A DNA stretch of 64,000 bases from an uncultured Ilyobacter sp. (GTDB taxonomy: Bacteria; Fusobacteriota; Fusobacteriia; Fusobacteriales; Fusobacteriaceae), in assembly GCF_963668085.1 (NCBI RefSeq), contig NZ_OY764059.1, forward strand, positions 682,001 through 746,000, read 5' to 3'. A program made the position numbers and the translations under genes. A model generated the notes under the pieces. It saw nothing but the letters and a program-made list of their open reading frames with translations, was not told where the DNA came from and did not search any database. Below, in pieces: positions 9,215 to 17,550 of the stretch. Position 1 is the first letter of the stretch, and each line of letters begins with the position of its first letter.

Positions 9215-9233
9215 ATTCCACCTCATCTATTTT
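9191..9233. terminator. Bidirectional terminator overlapping a coding end
   Basis: A perfect 18-bp stem (9191-9208 with 9216-9233) and a 7-nt loop lie between the convergent dehydratase and citG genes. The left arm encodes the last codons of the dehydratase, and A/T tracts on both sides allow termination in both directions. Confidence 0.88.
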
Positions 9234-9252
9234 AAATTATGAAAATATTCAA

Positions 9253-10113
9253 TTAAAGAGAGTTATAAAACTCTTTTTTTATAAGAGACAAAAAAACCGT
9301 TACGGCCAAAAGGTCTGCACAGCCACCTGGACTAATTCTTTTTTTAGAAAATTTTTTATCGAGCTCATCTATTTCCACAAGAAGCTCTTTATTTAAAAGG
9401 CTGCCTTTTTTTAAGAGCTTCTTACATATGTCCTGCACTTCTTTCAATGTATGAATGTCATGTCTATGAAGTATGGTAGTATCCTCGCAGTGAGCCATAA
9501 TGGTGATAAGGGTATGTAAAAGTCTTTCGTTGTCACCTGCATTAGAAAATTCTATGTCATCATATGCAGGGAGGGCGTATTCAAAGATAACAGGGATCCC
9601 TGATTCTACTTCTCCGCGTATACCTGTTATGCCATATTCTAAAAATACTCTTTCCCCATGAGTGAGATTAGTTTTTTTCTCTAGGGTCTTTAATTCACTG
9701 CCAACAAGTCCTTTGGTCATAAAACGGATATTTTCCTGAATTGAAAGAAATTCTTTATTTTCGTAAAGAGTTTTTGCTGTTGCTATCAGCACTATTCCAA
9801 GAACAAAGATCATTCCCTTATGGGTGTTTATTCCTTTGGTTTTTTTAAACATCTCTTTTTCAGCCTCTATACCTAGCTGCCGGCAGTCCTTAAAAATTAT
9901 CTCTAGTCCATCAGGAGAAAAAGCCCTGTTGGCGATTTTTAACATATATTTTTGGAGTGAGGCTGTGCTTTTTATAAATGTGAAATAGTCCATGTCCTCG
10001 TGAGCCCCTTTAGATACTGGAGACACAAGTCCAAAGGATGGAAAACATGCCACCTCCATGAGCATGGACTCAAGGGCAAATTCACCTAACCGGTATATTT
10101 TTTCAGGGTACAT
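9253..10113 (-). CDS. citG: Triphosphoribosyl-dephospho-CoA synthase
   Basis: Makes the precursor of the citrate/citramalate lyase prosthetic group from dephospho-CoA and ATP. It has 286 aa and shows the family's N-terminal block ALESMLMEVACFPSFGLVSP with the following GAHEDMDYFTF, the mid GINTHKGMIF block, and the C-terminal SPGGCADLLAV. It is the last gene of a minus-strand citC-citX-citG unit and starts directly after citX with no spacer, so translation is probably coupled. The target protein, the acyl carrier CitD, is encoded 12 kb away at 21949. Confidence 0.95.
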   Translation of the reverse strand: MYPEKIYRLGEFALESMLMEVACFPSFGLVSPVSKGAHEDMDYFTFIKSTASLQKYMLKIANRAFSPDGLEIIFKDCRQLGIEAEKEMFKKTKGINTHKGMIFVLGIVLIATAKTLYENKEFLSIQENIRFMTKGLVGSELKTLEKKTNLTHGERVFLEYGITGIRGEVESGIPVIFEYALPAYDDIEFSNAGDNERLLHTLITIMAHCEDTTILHRHDIHTLKEVQDICKKLLKKGSLLNKELLVEIDELDKKFSKKRISPGGCADLLAVTVFLSLIKKEFYNSL

Positions 10114-10638
10114 TTATTTTTTCACCTCAGTTTTTTTGAAATCTTCATAGGAGATGTGGATATAATTGATAAGTTCATCTAAAGAGTGAGCTCTGCTTCT
10201 CACACAAACATGGGCATCATTTTCACAAATAAAACATTTTCTTTTTGGGAGATTTAGATGACTTCTGCTAATACCTTGAGAGTCATCTTTGTAAACATCA
10301 ATGTCTACAAGCCTTCCTAGAGGGTGGCTTTTCTCGAGTTTTACCACTGATTTTTTGATGTTTATAGGGTCTTCCTCTATAAATGCTAAGTATACAACTC
10401 CCTCAAAGGAGTGGATGGTTTCGCTATGTTTGATTCTATCTCCAAAAATTCTCTGACATTCCCTATTCATAATGAACGCTATGTCATTTGCTATAGGATT
10501 GTTTTTATATAGTCCTGGATAATTTGTCCTCAATGCTATAAAGGGAAGCTTATATTTTTTTGCCAAAGCTTCTTGGACTCTCACTCTTTCTTCCCTGGAA
10601 TTTAATATATCAATGGGATCAATGTTTTTTTTATTCAT
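10114..10638 (-). CDS. citX: Apo-lyase phosphoribosyl-dephospho-CoA transferase
   Basis: Transfers the prosthetic-group precursor onto the serine of the lyase acyl carrier protein. It has 174 aa. The family pattern is LGRLVDIDV around residues 126-134, followed by a C-terminal cysteine pattern (KCFICENDAHVC) and SRAHS. It overlaps the end of citC by one base and abuts citG, so the three are one transcript. CitX is a separate protein here, not fused to CitG as in some bacteria. Confidence 0.93.
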   Translation of the reverse strand: MNKKNIDPIDILNSREERVRVQEALAKKYKLPFIALRTNYPGLYKNNPIANDIAFIMNRECQRIFGDRIKHSETIHSFEGVVYLAFIEEDPINIKKSVVKLEKSHPLGRLVDIDVYKDDSQGISRSHLNLPKRKCFICENDAHVCVRSRAHSLDELINYIHISYEDFKKTEVKK

Positions 10639-11693
10639 CAGTGGGGTGTGTGTGAAGAAATGATCTTCTCCACAATCTCCTTTCCTTCTTTTGTTAAAAG
10701 AAATTCAATGGTAGTGCCAGGAATGAGATCTGAAAGTTCCTCTGTATTGACACCTTTGTTTCTTCTTAAGGAGTCTCTCACCTTTGAAGCACTTATAAAA
10801 CCAGTCTTATTTTCCCCTTCTTTTCTTTTTACGGTTTCTAGACTTATTCCTGATTTTTCAAGAATTTTTAAAAGTGCCTTATTGTAGGCATTAGTAACTT
10901 TACAGTAAGGTTCATCACCGACAATTCTTTTGTTGATATTTAATTTTTTACAAAAATAATTTGCAAAGATTTTTGCATCTAAAGTGGTATAGGCCTCTAA
11001 AAATTCACCAGCTTCTCTTAAAAAATATGCTGGGAATGTAGCCGAAGAGATAATATATTGCCCACCTGGTATCACCTTTACGTTTTTCAGGTCAGAAACC
11101 CCCTTTTTTACCAGATCATATCTGACTTTAAAAGGAAAAAGGGATTTATTTTCTTCTACTACAAATAATAAAACCTCTTCAGAGCTTTTGCTTGACTGCT
11201 CGATAAGATATCTATGTCCCAAGGTAAAGGGATTGCAGTTCATTACAAGGGCTGTTTTAGGTTTAGATGAATCTATGGAAAATTCCGAAGCTATTTTTTT
11301 TATCTCCTTATTGATGCCTCCCATACCGCCCTCTAATAAAACTACCTTATCGACTTTTTCCACCACCTTATATCCAAGGGATGTAAATATGGTTTCATAG
11401 ACAGGCTTTGTAAAGATAAAAGAGTGAAAAATACCTTCTTCAAAAAGTTTGTCCTGAATTGATTTCAAAAGTATATTTGTGATACCAGTCCCCTGCATAG
11501 ATGGGTCAATGGCAAAACATTTCAGTATATCTCTTGATTTTGAACAGGTGGCGACTATCTGTCCATTTTCTCTAATTGCAACTGTATAATCGATATTTTT
11601 TTCAAAATCAAGTTGAAACTTTTCTAAAAATTTTTTTATTTCATCAACTTCAGCAGGATTTCTCAGATGAATTTTTTCTGCAGAATAAATCAT
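10638..11693 (-). CDS. citC: [Citrate (pro-3S)-lyase] ligase
   Basis: Acetylates the SH-form of the lyase acyl carrier protein using acetate and ATP, switching the lyase on. It has 351 aa: an N-terminal GNAT-like region (about residues 1-120; GTGI acetyl-CoA loop near 68-71) and a nucleotidyltransferase domain with NCNPFTLGH (about residues 152-160), the family's variant of the HxGH motif, then a SxxxR motif late in the protein (SASKVRDSLR). It is first in citC-citX-citG. A TATAAT-like -10 on the minus strand (11725-11730) sits 32 bp upstream, without a clear -35, so an activator may be needed. A BTAD-type regulator is divergently encoded from the same gap. Confidence 0.95.
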   Translation of the reverse strand: MIYSAEKIHLRNPAEVDEIKKFLEKFQLDFEKNIDYTVAIRENGQIVATCSKSRDILKCFAIDPSMQGTGITNILLKSIQDKLFEEGIFHSFIFTKPVYETIFTSLGYKVVEKVDKVVLLEGGMGGINKEIKKIASEFSIDSSKPKTALVMNCNPFTLGHRYLIEQSSKSSEEVLLFVVEENKSLFPFKVRYDLVKKGVSDLKNVKVIPGGQYIISSATFPAYFLREAGEFLEAYTTLDAKIFANYFCKKLNINKRIVGDEPYCKVTNAYNKALLKILEKSGISLETVKRKEGENKTGFISASKVRDSLRRNKGVNTEELSDLIPGTTIEFLLTKEGKEIVEKIISSHTPH

Positions 11694-11987
11694 AGTACCC
11701 CCTTTATAAAATATCTTTAAGACTATTATACCTTAAATTTATAATAATTATTATTTAAAGAATAAATGGATTGACTCATAACTATTAACTAAACTAAGTC
11801 ATAAAAAATATTCATAGGAATAAGTGGGAAGATTAATGTAATATTAATTTTTTTTAATTGATTTTATTAAAATGAGCAGTGGACCCTCTGTAACTCTTTA
11901 ATAATGGGCTTAAAACTAGCTGTGGCAAGATAATGAATTTATAAAAATTTACATTAAATTAAAATTTAATATTTTTATGCATATAGA

Positions 11988-12031
11988 TGGTATAATATAT
12001 CTTGTAAATGATAAAAGTGGGGGCTTTTATC
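11988..12031 (+). promoter_or_regulatory. Extended -10 promoter and stem-loop before the BTAD regulator
   Basis: TGG-TATAAT (11988-11996) is an extended -10 element with no good -35. Directly downstream (12010-12031) is a perfect 8-bp hairpin, GATAAAAG / CTTTTATC with a G-rich loop. It would lie at the very 5' end of the message or act as an operator. The rest of the 11694-12050 gap between this promoter and the divergent citC shows no gene. Confidence 0.55.
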
Positions 12032-12050
12032 GTAACTGGGGGGGATAGAT

Positions 12051-12110
12051 ATGAATTTTTTACTTTTGAATTTAAATGAATGTATTGTTGGGGGTGAAGA
12101 TTTTATATGA
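12051..12110 (+). CDS. Possible 19-aa leader peptide overlapping the regulator start
   Basis: ATG at 12051, just after a G-rich ribosome-binding site (GGGGGGG at 12038-12044), opens a short frame MNFLLLNLNECIVGGEDFI. Its TGA overlaps the ATG of the regulator in the arrangement ATGA. The regulator's own site (GGGGGTGAAG) lies inside this frame. This looks like translational coupling. It may be chance in an AT-rich gap, as no similar peptide is known to me. Confidence 0.4.
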   Translation: MNFLLLNLNECIVGGEDFI

Positions 12111-13978
12111 AGCAGATGCATTTTAAAATTTTCGGTAATCCTCAAATAAAAGTGGATAATATTGTTATTTCGCCGAGTCTCAAAAGGGGAGAGGCTCTTT
12201 TATATTATATGGTGGTTAATAAAAGAGTCTGTCGGGAAGAGATCATTGATCTATTTTGGAAAGACTCAGAAAAAAAGAATGCCAGAAAAAATTTGAGAAA
12301 TTTGTTATATAAGCTAAAACAAGACCTAGGTTTTGATCTTATAATATCAATTAATAGAGAGACTTTGGTCTTGAATCCGAATATAAGGATAACAAGTGAT
12401 TACAATGAGTTTATGGAAGGAATTGGAGGATATGACGGGGGTATTTTAGAGGGCTTCTGTGATGGAATCTACATGTTTAGCCTGTGGAAAGAAAAACTGC
12501 GGGAAAAAGTTAATAATAAATTTTTAGATTCGGTGCTTTTACAGTTAAAAGATAAATTGGAAAGTAAAGAGTTTGATATAGCTGAAAAACTTGCACTGAA
12601 GATAATAAAAATTGATGCTAAGAATACAAAGGTATATTTTGATCTTATGAAAATCTATGATGTCAAAGGTGAGTATGAAAAAGTTCACAGTATATATGAC
12701 AAGCTAAACAGTAATTTTGATGATATTTTAGATGAAAATTTAAAAGAAAATATAGAAAAATTTTATAAAAATGTTTTTATGAAAAAATCAGACCGATTAC
12801 CTCGGGTAAAATTTGACAGAGATAGTTTTTTTGTTAGAAATAAAGAGCTAAATATTTTGAAAAATGAGTACGAGGATTTCATCCAAAATGACGTAAAGAA
12901 AATTGTCATGATACATGGAGAAGCAGGCGTAGGAAAGACTCATCTGGTGAATAAATTTTTTAAAGAAGTAGACAATGAAAAAGTGGATATTATTTACTAT
13001 AATTGCAGCAAAGAGGATTCAAACAAGAATTTTAAATTATGCAAGGAGCTTTTTTATCAAGCCAGAGAATGCTGGTCTTCTGAAAATGTATCCCTGTCAA
13101 AATACTTTATGAGGTCTGGGGCTAGAATATACTCATTTTTGGAGAAATTAGATGAAAATATAATTTTAACAAAAGAGGAAGAAGAGGAGAAACTTAGATA
13201 TATAGAAAAATCCATGAGTCAGCTATTTGGAGAAATAAAAAGAAAGTTTATTTTTGTAGTTGATAATATTCAGTGGGGAGATAAAACAAGTTTATTTCTA
13301 TTGGAAAAAAGAATACCCTTTCTCAAAGGGAAAGTAATGTTTATTTCCACAGTCAGAGATGAGGGAGGACCTTGGGTAAAGGATTTTCTTACTATATGCT
13401 TAAATTATGACAGGGTGAAAAAGATTGATTTAAAAAGATTTAGTATAGAGGAGACTTTTGAATTCATAGACAGATACTCAAATAACAGTATAGCCGACAT
13501 TACAAAAGAAAGTATATATAAAGAATCAGAAGGAAATCCATTTTTTATAGTAGAGTACCTGGAAAATTTAAATGAAGATGGCACCATAAAAGAGATCTTT
13601 ACAGAAAATATAGCTGCTATTTTGAAGGAAAATCTTAAAGAGTTGTCAGAGGACGAATTCAAATTACTTAAAATTTTATCCTTATTTAATATAGGTTTAG
13701 AGTTGGATACCCTAAAAAAATTATACGATTTTGATAAAGAGAAACTCAGAGAAATCCTAAGATACCTTATTTTATCAGGGATTATAAAGGAAAAATACGG
13801 TTTTGATGAGGTCAGATATAAATTTAAGCACAGAAAATTTAAGGAGTTTGTCTATTCTATAATAGATACACTTGAAAAAACAGAACTATATAAAAAAATA
13901 AGAGAAAAACTTGGAACAACTCAGCTTCAGGGAGAAAAAAGTTTTTTATATTTAGAAAAAACAAATTATTTTTCATAA
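12107..13978 (+). CDS. BTAD/AAA transcriptional regulator (SARP/LuxR-like architecture)
   Basis: Predicted cytoplasmic ATP-dependent transcription factor of 623 aa. The N-terminal ~100 residues resemble the winged-helix DNA-binding domain of SARP-type regulators (REEIIDLFWKDSEKKNARKNLRNLLYKLK), followed by a bacterial transcriptional activation (BTAD) helical region to about residue 225. The ATPase domain has Walker A GEAGVGKTH (271-279) and Walker B FIFVVDNIQW (381-390). It ends soon after the ATPase domain with no long TPR tail. Divergent orientation from citC makes control of the cit activation genes a reasonable guess, but no target is shown by the sequence. The start at 12107 is chosen because GGGGGTGAAG lies upstream and the leader ORF stop overlaps it. 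Confidence 0.8.
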   Translation: MKQMHFKIFGNPQIKVDNIVISPSLKRGEALLYYMVVNKRVCREEIIDLFWKDSEKKNARKNLRNLLYKLKQDLGFDLIISINRETLVLNPNIRITSDYNEFMEGIGGYDGGILEGFCDGIYMFSLWKEKLREKVNNKFLDSVLLQLKDKLESKEFDIAEKLALKIIKIDAKNTKVYFDLMKIYDVKGEYEKVHSIYDKLNSNFDDILDENLKENIEKFYKNVFMKKSDRLPRVKFDRDSFFVRNKELNILKNEYEDFIQNDVKKIVMIHGEAGVGKTHLVNKFFKEVDNEKVDIIYYNCSKEDSNKNFKLCKELFYQARECWSSENVSLSKYFMRSGARIYSFLEKLDENIILTKEEEEEKLRYIEKSMSQLFGEIKRKFIFVVDNIQWGDKTSLFLLEKRIPFLKGKVMFISTVRDEGGPWVKDFLTICLNYDRVKKIDLKRFSIEETFEFIDRYSNNSIADITKESIYKESEGNPFFIVEYLENLNEDGTIKEIFTENIAAILKENLKELSEDEFKLLKILSLFNIGLELDTLKKLYDFDKEKLREILRYLILSGIIKEKYGFDEVRYKFKHRKFKEFVYSIIDTLEKTELYKKIREKLGTTQLQGEKSFLYLEKTNYFS

Positions 13979-14012
13979 TATAAAAGCAAATATGATTAAA
14001 ATAATCTAAAGA

Positions 14013-15245
14013 TTAACTTTTTTGTTCGTCTTTGTCTAGCATGCTCTGGATAATTACAGCACATGAGGCATCTCCTGTAATATTAACAGCAGTTCTCATC
14101 ATATCAAAAATTCTGTCAACACCAAACAAAAGTGGAAGAGCCTGTACAGGTAAGCCTGCAGCTAGTAGAACAGCAACTACTAGAAGTGAAGGACCCGGTA
14201 CACCAGCTTGTCCTATAGAACCTATTGTAGCAGTTATGATTATAGCAATATATTGAGTCATTCCAAGCTGTATACCGTACATTTGTGCAAAGAACATAGC
14301 ACAAAGAGCATAATATATTGCGTTACCATCCATATTTATTGTGGCTCCAAGTGGGAGTACGAATGAAGTTGTCTCATTTGATACATCAAGCTCTTCTTCA
14401 CAGACTTCAAAAGTTACAGGAAGAGTAGCCATTGATGATGCCGTTGAAAGGGCAACTATCTGAGCCTTTGATATCTTCTTGATGAACCTTGAAGGAGATG
14501 TTTTAGATAGAAGCTTAACAAATAATGGATAAACACCAAATGTTTGCAGAGCAAGAGCCACAGTGTAAACAATTAGTAATTTAAGCACTAGAGCAAGTAT
14601 ATCGTAACCAAATGTTCCAACAGCATCAGCCATTAATCCAAAAACCCCTATAGGAGCTAAAATCATTACTTTTAGTATCATCCATATCATAGCCTCGTTG
14701 AGACTTTCAAGGAGATTGATAACAGGCTCTCTTTTTTCCTTTACAAGTTTTGAAAGAGCGATACCTAGGAATAAACTAAAAAATAAAATTTGTAATATAT
14801 TTCCATTTACCAATCCAGCCAAAGGATTTGTAGGTATAATTCCTAAGATAGTATCCCAGAATCCTGCTATATCACCTTTAGATGCAAGTTCACCAGTCTT
14901 ATCTAAGAACTGATCTGGAAGACTTCCTTCCTGAAGACCTAGACCAGGCTTGAATATACCACCAAATACCAGTCCTAAGGTTACAGCTACAGCAGTTGTA
15001 CTAAGATAATAAACAAATGTTCCCAAACCTATTTTCCCAGCTGATTTTGTCTCTCCCAGTGAAGCTGCCCCTAAAATAATTGATACTGTTACTAGTGGAA
15101 TAACCATCATTTTAATTAGGTGAATAAAAATACTCCCTAAAGGTGCAAACATAACTGATTTTTCTTTTAAAATAGCACCAGTTACAATACCTAACAACAT
15201 AGCAATTAAAATTGCTACTCCCAAGTTTAACTTTCCTTTTTTCAT
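14013..15245 (-). CDS. Glutamate/dicarboxylate:cation symporter (DAACS family)
   Basis: Inner-membrane importer coupling uptake of an acidic amino acid or C4-dicarboxylate to Na+ or H+. It has 410 aa and is strongly hydrophobic, with the family's re-entrant loop HP1 (STASSMATLPVTFEV) and the NMDG motif in TM7 (LPLGATINMDGNAIY), then the PGPSLLVVAV hairpin 2 and the FDMMRTAVNITGDA segment of TM8. The SSMATLPVT form is more like glutamate/aspartate carriers than DctA. In this genome the obvious use is feeding glutamate into the methylaspartate pathway at 17 kb, but that link is inference. It has its own promoter at 15375-15403. Confidence 0.93.
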   Translation of the reverse strand: MKKGKLNLGVAILIAMLLGIVTGAILKEKSVMFAPLGSIFIHLIKMMVIPLVTVSIILGAASLGETKSAGKIGLGTFVYYLSTTAVAVTLGLVFGGIFKPGLGLQEGSLPDQFLDKTGELASKGDIAGFWDTILGIIPTNPLAGLVNGNILQILFFSLFLGIALSKLVKEKREPVINLLESLNEAMIWMILKVMILAPIGVFGLMADAVGTFGYDILALVLKLLIVYTVALALQTFGVYPLFVKLLSKTSPSRFIKKISKAQIVALSTASSMATLPVTFEVCEEELDVSNETTSFVLPLGATINMDGNAIYYALCAMFFAQMYGIQLGMTQYIAIIITATIGSIGQAGVPGPSLLVVAVLLAAGLPVQALPLLFGVDRIFDMMRTAVNITGDASCAVIIQSMLDKDEQKS

Positions 15246-15374
15246 ATACCCTCCCTAGTAAAATTTTTATATTTTATATTCAGATAACTCTGATTATGAC
15301 CCTATAATTTTTTTCTTAATGATAATTTAATCAGATATTAAGAGTAGTGTATAAATAGAATAAATACATATCGG

Positions 15375-15403
15375 ATATTATCATTTATAGAAAAGATTGT
15401 CAA
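15375..15403 (-). promoter_or_regulatory. Sigma-70 promoter of the symporter gene
   Basis: On the minus strand TTGACA (15403-15398) and TAATAT (15380-15375) are separated by 17 bp. It would give a 5' untranslated region of about 120 nt. Confidence 0.75.
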
Positions 15404-15471
15404 GTTTATATAGGAGGGATGGTGTTCTTTTGTAAATTTAAAGTTCAAATAAACCTAATATAGTACAATAA

Positions 15472-16038
15472 TTATTTCCATATTGAATTTAGAAACTTAT
15501 CTCTACCAGAGTTGTATCTATAAAATTTATAGCGCAACTTATTTTTTTTATAGTAATCCTGATGATACTCTTCTGCAGGATAGAAATTTTTAAATTTTAC
15601 GATATCAGTTACAATTTTTTTTTCAAATTTTTTTGAATTTTCTAGATTTTCAAGAGATTTTAGAGCTTGAGACTTCTGTTCTTCATTGGCATAAAAGATG
15701 GCTGATGAATATTGAAAACCTCTGTCTACAAATTGTCCGCCAGGATCGGTGGGGTCAATCTGTTTCCAAAATATTTCCAAAAGCTCGGGATAGATAACAA
15801 CAGAATCCTCGTAGATTATTTTTACAGCCTCTCGGTGCTTGGTTTTACCCGAAGCGACCTCTTTATATGATGGGTTTTCAATGTCTCCGCCTGAATACCC
15901 AGAGGTTACAGATATAACTCCTGCTAATGTTTCAAAAGGAGGTTCCATGCACCAAAAACAACCTCCTGCAAAGTATGCCTCTTTTTCTGCTGCAAATGAA
16001 AATATAGAAATCATAAAAAATAGAATAATTTTTTTCAT
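15472..16038 (-). CDS. msrA: Exported peptide methionine sulfoxide reductase A
   Basis: Reduces Met-S-sulfoxide in proteins. The catalytic motif is GGCFWCMEPPFE, with the first Cys as nucleophile, and the family blocks GYSGGDIENPSY, DPTDPGGQFVDRGFQYSSAIF and EEYHQDYY are present. The start is placed at 16038 because GAGGTGAT lies just before it; from there the protein opens with a cleavable signal peptide (MKKIILFFMISIFSFA), so it is probably secreted to the periplasm. A longer reading with an upstream ATG at 16071 lacks a good ribosome-binding site and would bury the signal. It has 188 aa, an MsrA domain only, with no MsrB fusion. The DAACS promoter lies just beyond its 3' end. Confidence 0.93.
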   Translation of the reverse strand: MKKIILFFMISIFSFAAEKEAYFAGGCFWCMEPPFETLAGVISVTSGYSGGDIENPSYKEVASGKTKHREAVKIIYEDSVVIYPELLEIFWKQIDPTDPGGQFVDRGFQYSSAIFYANEEQKSQALKSLENLENSKKFEKKIVTDIVKFKNFYPAEEYHQDYYKKNKLRYKFYRYNSGRDKFLNSIWK

Positions 16039-16130
16039 ATTTATCACCTCAATATAAAAATTCGGTGTCACTTAAAAAAATCCTCTTAACCATAATTAAC
16101 CTAAGCTGCTCTTTTACTCTAAATTGAATT

Positions 16131-16350
16131 ATTGAATTTATAGGGATCCGTTACTTTTCTCTTGAAAGAAAAGTAACCAAAAGTTCAAGAATTTTCAAAC
16201 GTCTAGGAAGTAAATATTTCTTTTATCGCCTTTGTAAGCTATAGTCCTCGGTTCCCTGCGGAACTTATTCTGTAGGACGGCTGAGTGCAGGTTTTTTCCA
16301 GTATAAGCCCTGCGACTTGAAATTCAAAAGACATAAAAATAATAAAGCCA
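16131..16350 (+). repeat. Dispersed intergenic repeat, family A, copy 1
   Basis: It starts ATTGAATTTATAGGGATCCG, then a palindromic head GTTACTTTTC...GAAAAGTAAC, then a body with ATCGCCTTTGTAAGCTA, AGTCCTCGGTTCCCTG, GGCTGAGTGCAGG and AAGCCCTGCGACTTGA. The same blocks recur in order at 49660-49960. It has no coding potential. Confidence 0.85.
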
Positions 16351-16470
16351 AACAAATAGTATGCACACAGTTATTTTTTAATTTTTGACTATTATTAATT
16401 CTGATTTTAGCCATAGTATAGGAAGAAGAATAAAAAACCTCTCGCAAAAGAAAATGTATATACTTTAGTT

Positions 16471-16638
16471 TTCACTCTGTGAAACTCTCTTCTTTTCTCT
16501 GTGCAACATACTCTTTTATGATCCTCTGTGGCCAAAAGGTTTTATCTTTATTCGTGTTAATTTTTTTGCCTTTTATAGTTTTTCATTCGTGACAAAATCT
16601 TTTGACTCTAATATTCTTGTAAATTCAGTAATTTATAG
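16471..16638 (+). repeat. Dispersed intergenic repeat, family B, copy 1
   Basis: About 168 bp nearly identical to the reverse complement of 32723-32890. Shared blocks include TCTCTGTGCAACATAC, CTCTGTGGCCAAAA, TATTCGTGTTAATTTTTTTG, CATTCGTGACAAAATC and TTGACTCTAATATTCTTGTA. A more diverged third copy is at 25611-25735. Confidence 0.88.
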
Positions 16639-16968
16639 TAATTATCTATGAAATAGCAACTTGAATTAATTTGGTATTATAGTTTAGTTAAGGAAATATT
16701 TGAAAGATATTTATGGAATCTGATTTTTGATTAGGTAAAAGTGGTTTCAGATTTAAAAAAATTAAGAAAAAAACAGATGAGTAGTGTTAATAAAATCTAA
16801 GATTAAAAAAAGATTAAAATAAACGAGGGGCTATTGGTCAAAAATCACTTTACTCATTTATTAAAAGAATGAGTTTGGATCTAAACATATGCCTGAAATA
16901 TCAAATGGACCTTCTGGATATACCGAATAGAAAGGCTTAATAGTTTGTATATAAAAAATAAATAGTGA
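16639..16968. other. Intergenic stretch before the glutamate mutase operon
   Basis: AT-rich with no gene seen. A cobalamin riboswitch was looked for because the downstream genes use B12, but no B12-box-like sequence is present. Confidence 0.55.
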
Positions 16969-16996
16969 TTGCAATAAAAAAAAAAAAGAGTATACT
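16969..16996 (+). promoter_or_regulatory. Probable promoter of the glmS-glmL-glmE-mal operon
   Basis: TTGCAA (16969-16974) and TATACT (16991-16996) have a 16-bp spacer. The -10 sits inside a small palindrome (GAGTATACTC), about 80 bp before glmS. Confidence 0.55.
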
Positions 16997-17073
16997 CTGT
17001 GTATAGAGAGACAGAAAACATTTAATATAATAAACAAAAAGTTCTTTTATAAAACAGGGAGGCAATCGAAATT

Positions 17074-17493
17074 ATGAAAAAAAATGGAAAGAAAGTTGTA
17101 ATAGGGGTAATAGGATCTGACTGTCATGCTGTAGGAAACAAGATAATCGATCATGTATTGGCGAAACAAGGTTTTGATGTTGTGAATATAGGGGTGCTAT
17201 CTCCTCAAGAGGACTTTATAAATGCAGCAGTGGAAACAAATGCTGACGCTATAATTGTCTCTTCACTTTATGGGCACGGAGAACTAGATTGTCAGGGAAT
17301 GAGAGAAAAATGCCAAGAAGCTGGGCTAAAAGATATCGCTCTTTATGTGGGTGGAAATATAGTAGTTGGAAAGCAAACTTGGGAAGATGTTGAAAAGAGA
17401 TTTGAAGCTATGGGATTTGACAGAGTATATGCTCCAGGAACTCCTATTGAAATCACGGCTGAGGACCTCAAAAAAGATTTGTCAATCGCATAG
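17074..17493 (+). CDS. glmS: Glutamate mutase, small B12-binding subunit
   Basis: Small (sigma, MutS) subunit of adenosylcobalamin-dependent glutamate mutase, which rearranges L-glutamate to (2S,3S)-3-methylaspartate. It has 139 aa, a Rossmann-like fold with the cobalamin motif DCHAVG at residues 16-21; His18 is the expected lower axial cobalt ligand. The second conserved block, [10 protein letters not shown], is also present. It is preceded by a strong GGGAGG site and is first in the operon glmS-glmL-glmE-mal, the order typical of Clostridium-type methylaspartate clusters. Confidence 0.97.
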   Translation: MKKNGKKVVIGVIGSDCHAVGNKIIDHVLAKQGFDVVNIGVLSPQEDFINAAVETNADAIIVSSLYGHGELDCQGMREKCQEAGLKDIALYVGGNIVVGKQTWEDVEKRFEAMGFDRVYAPGTPIEITAEDLKKDLSIA

Positions 17494-17550
17494 CAGTTAG
17501 CCTCTATGTGTAGTTAAATTTAAAAGATTATAGAAGAGAGATGATTTTTT

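Noticed and set aside
16265..16447. Short minus-strand ORF of 60 aa
   Set aside because: It lies across the family A repeat, has no ribosome-binding site, and its codons reflect the repeat rather than a protein.
16039..17073. Cobalamin riboswitch before glutamate mutase
   Set aside because: No B12-box-like sequence was found. The gap is filled by dispersed repeats and AT-rich DNA.
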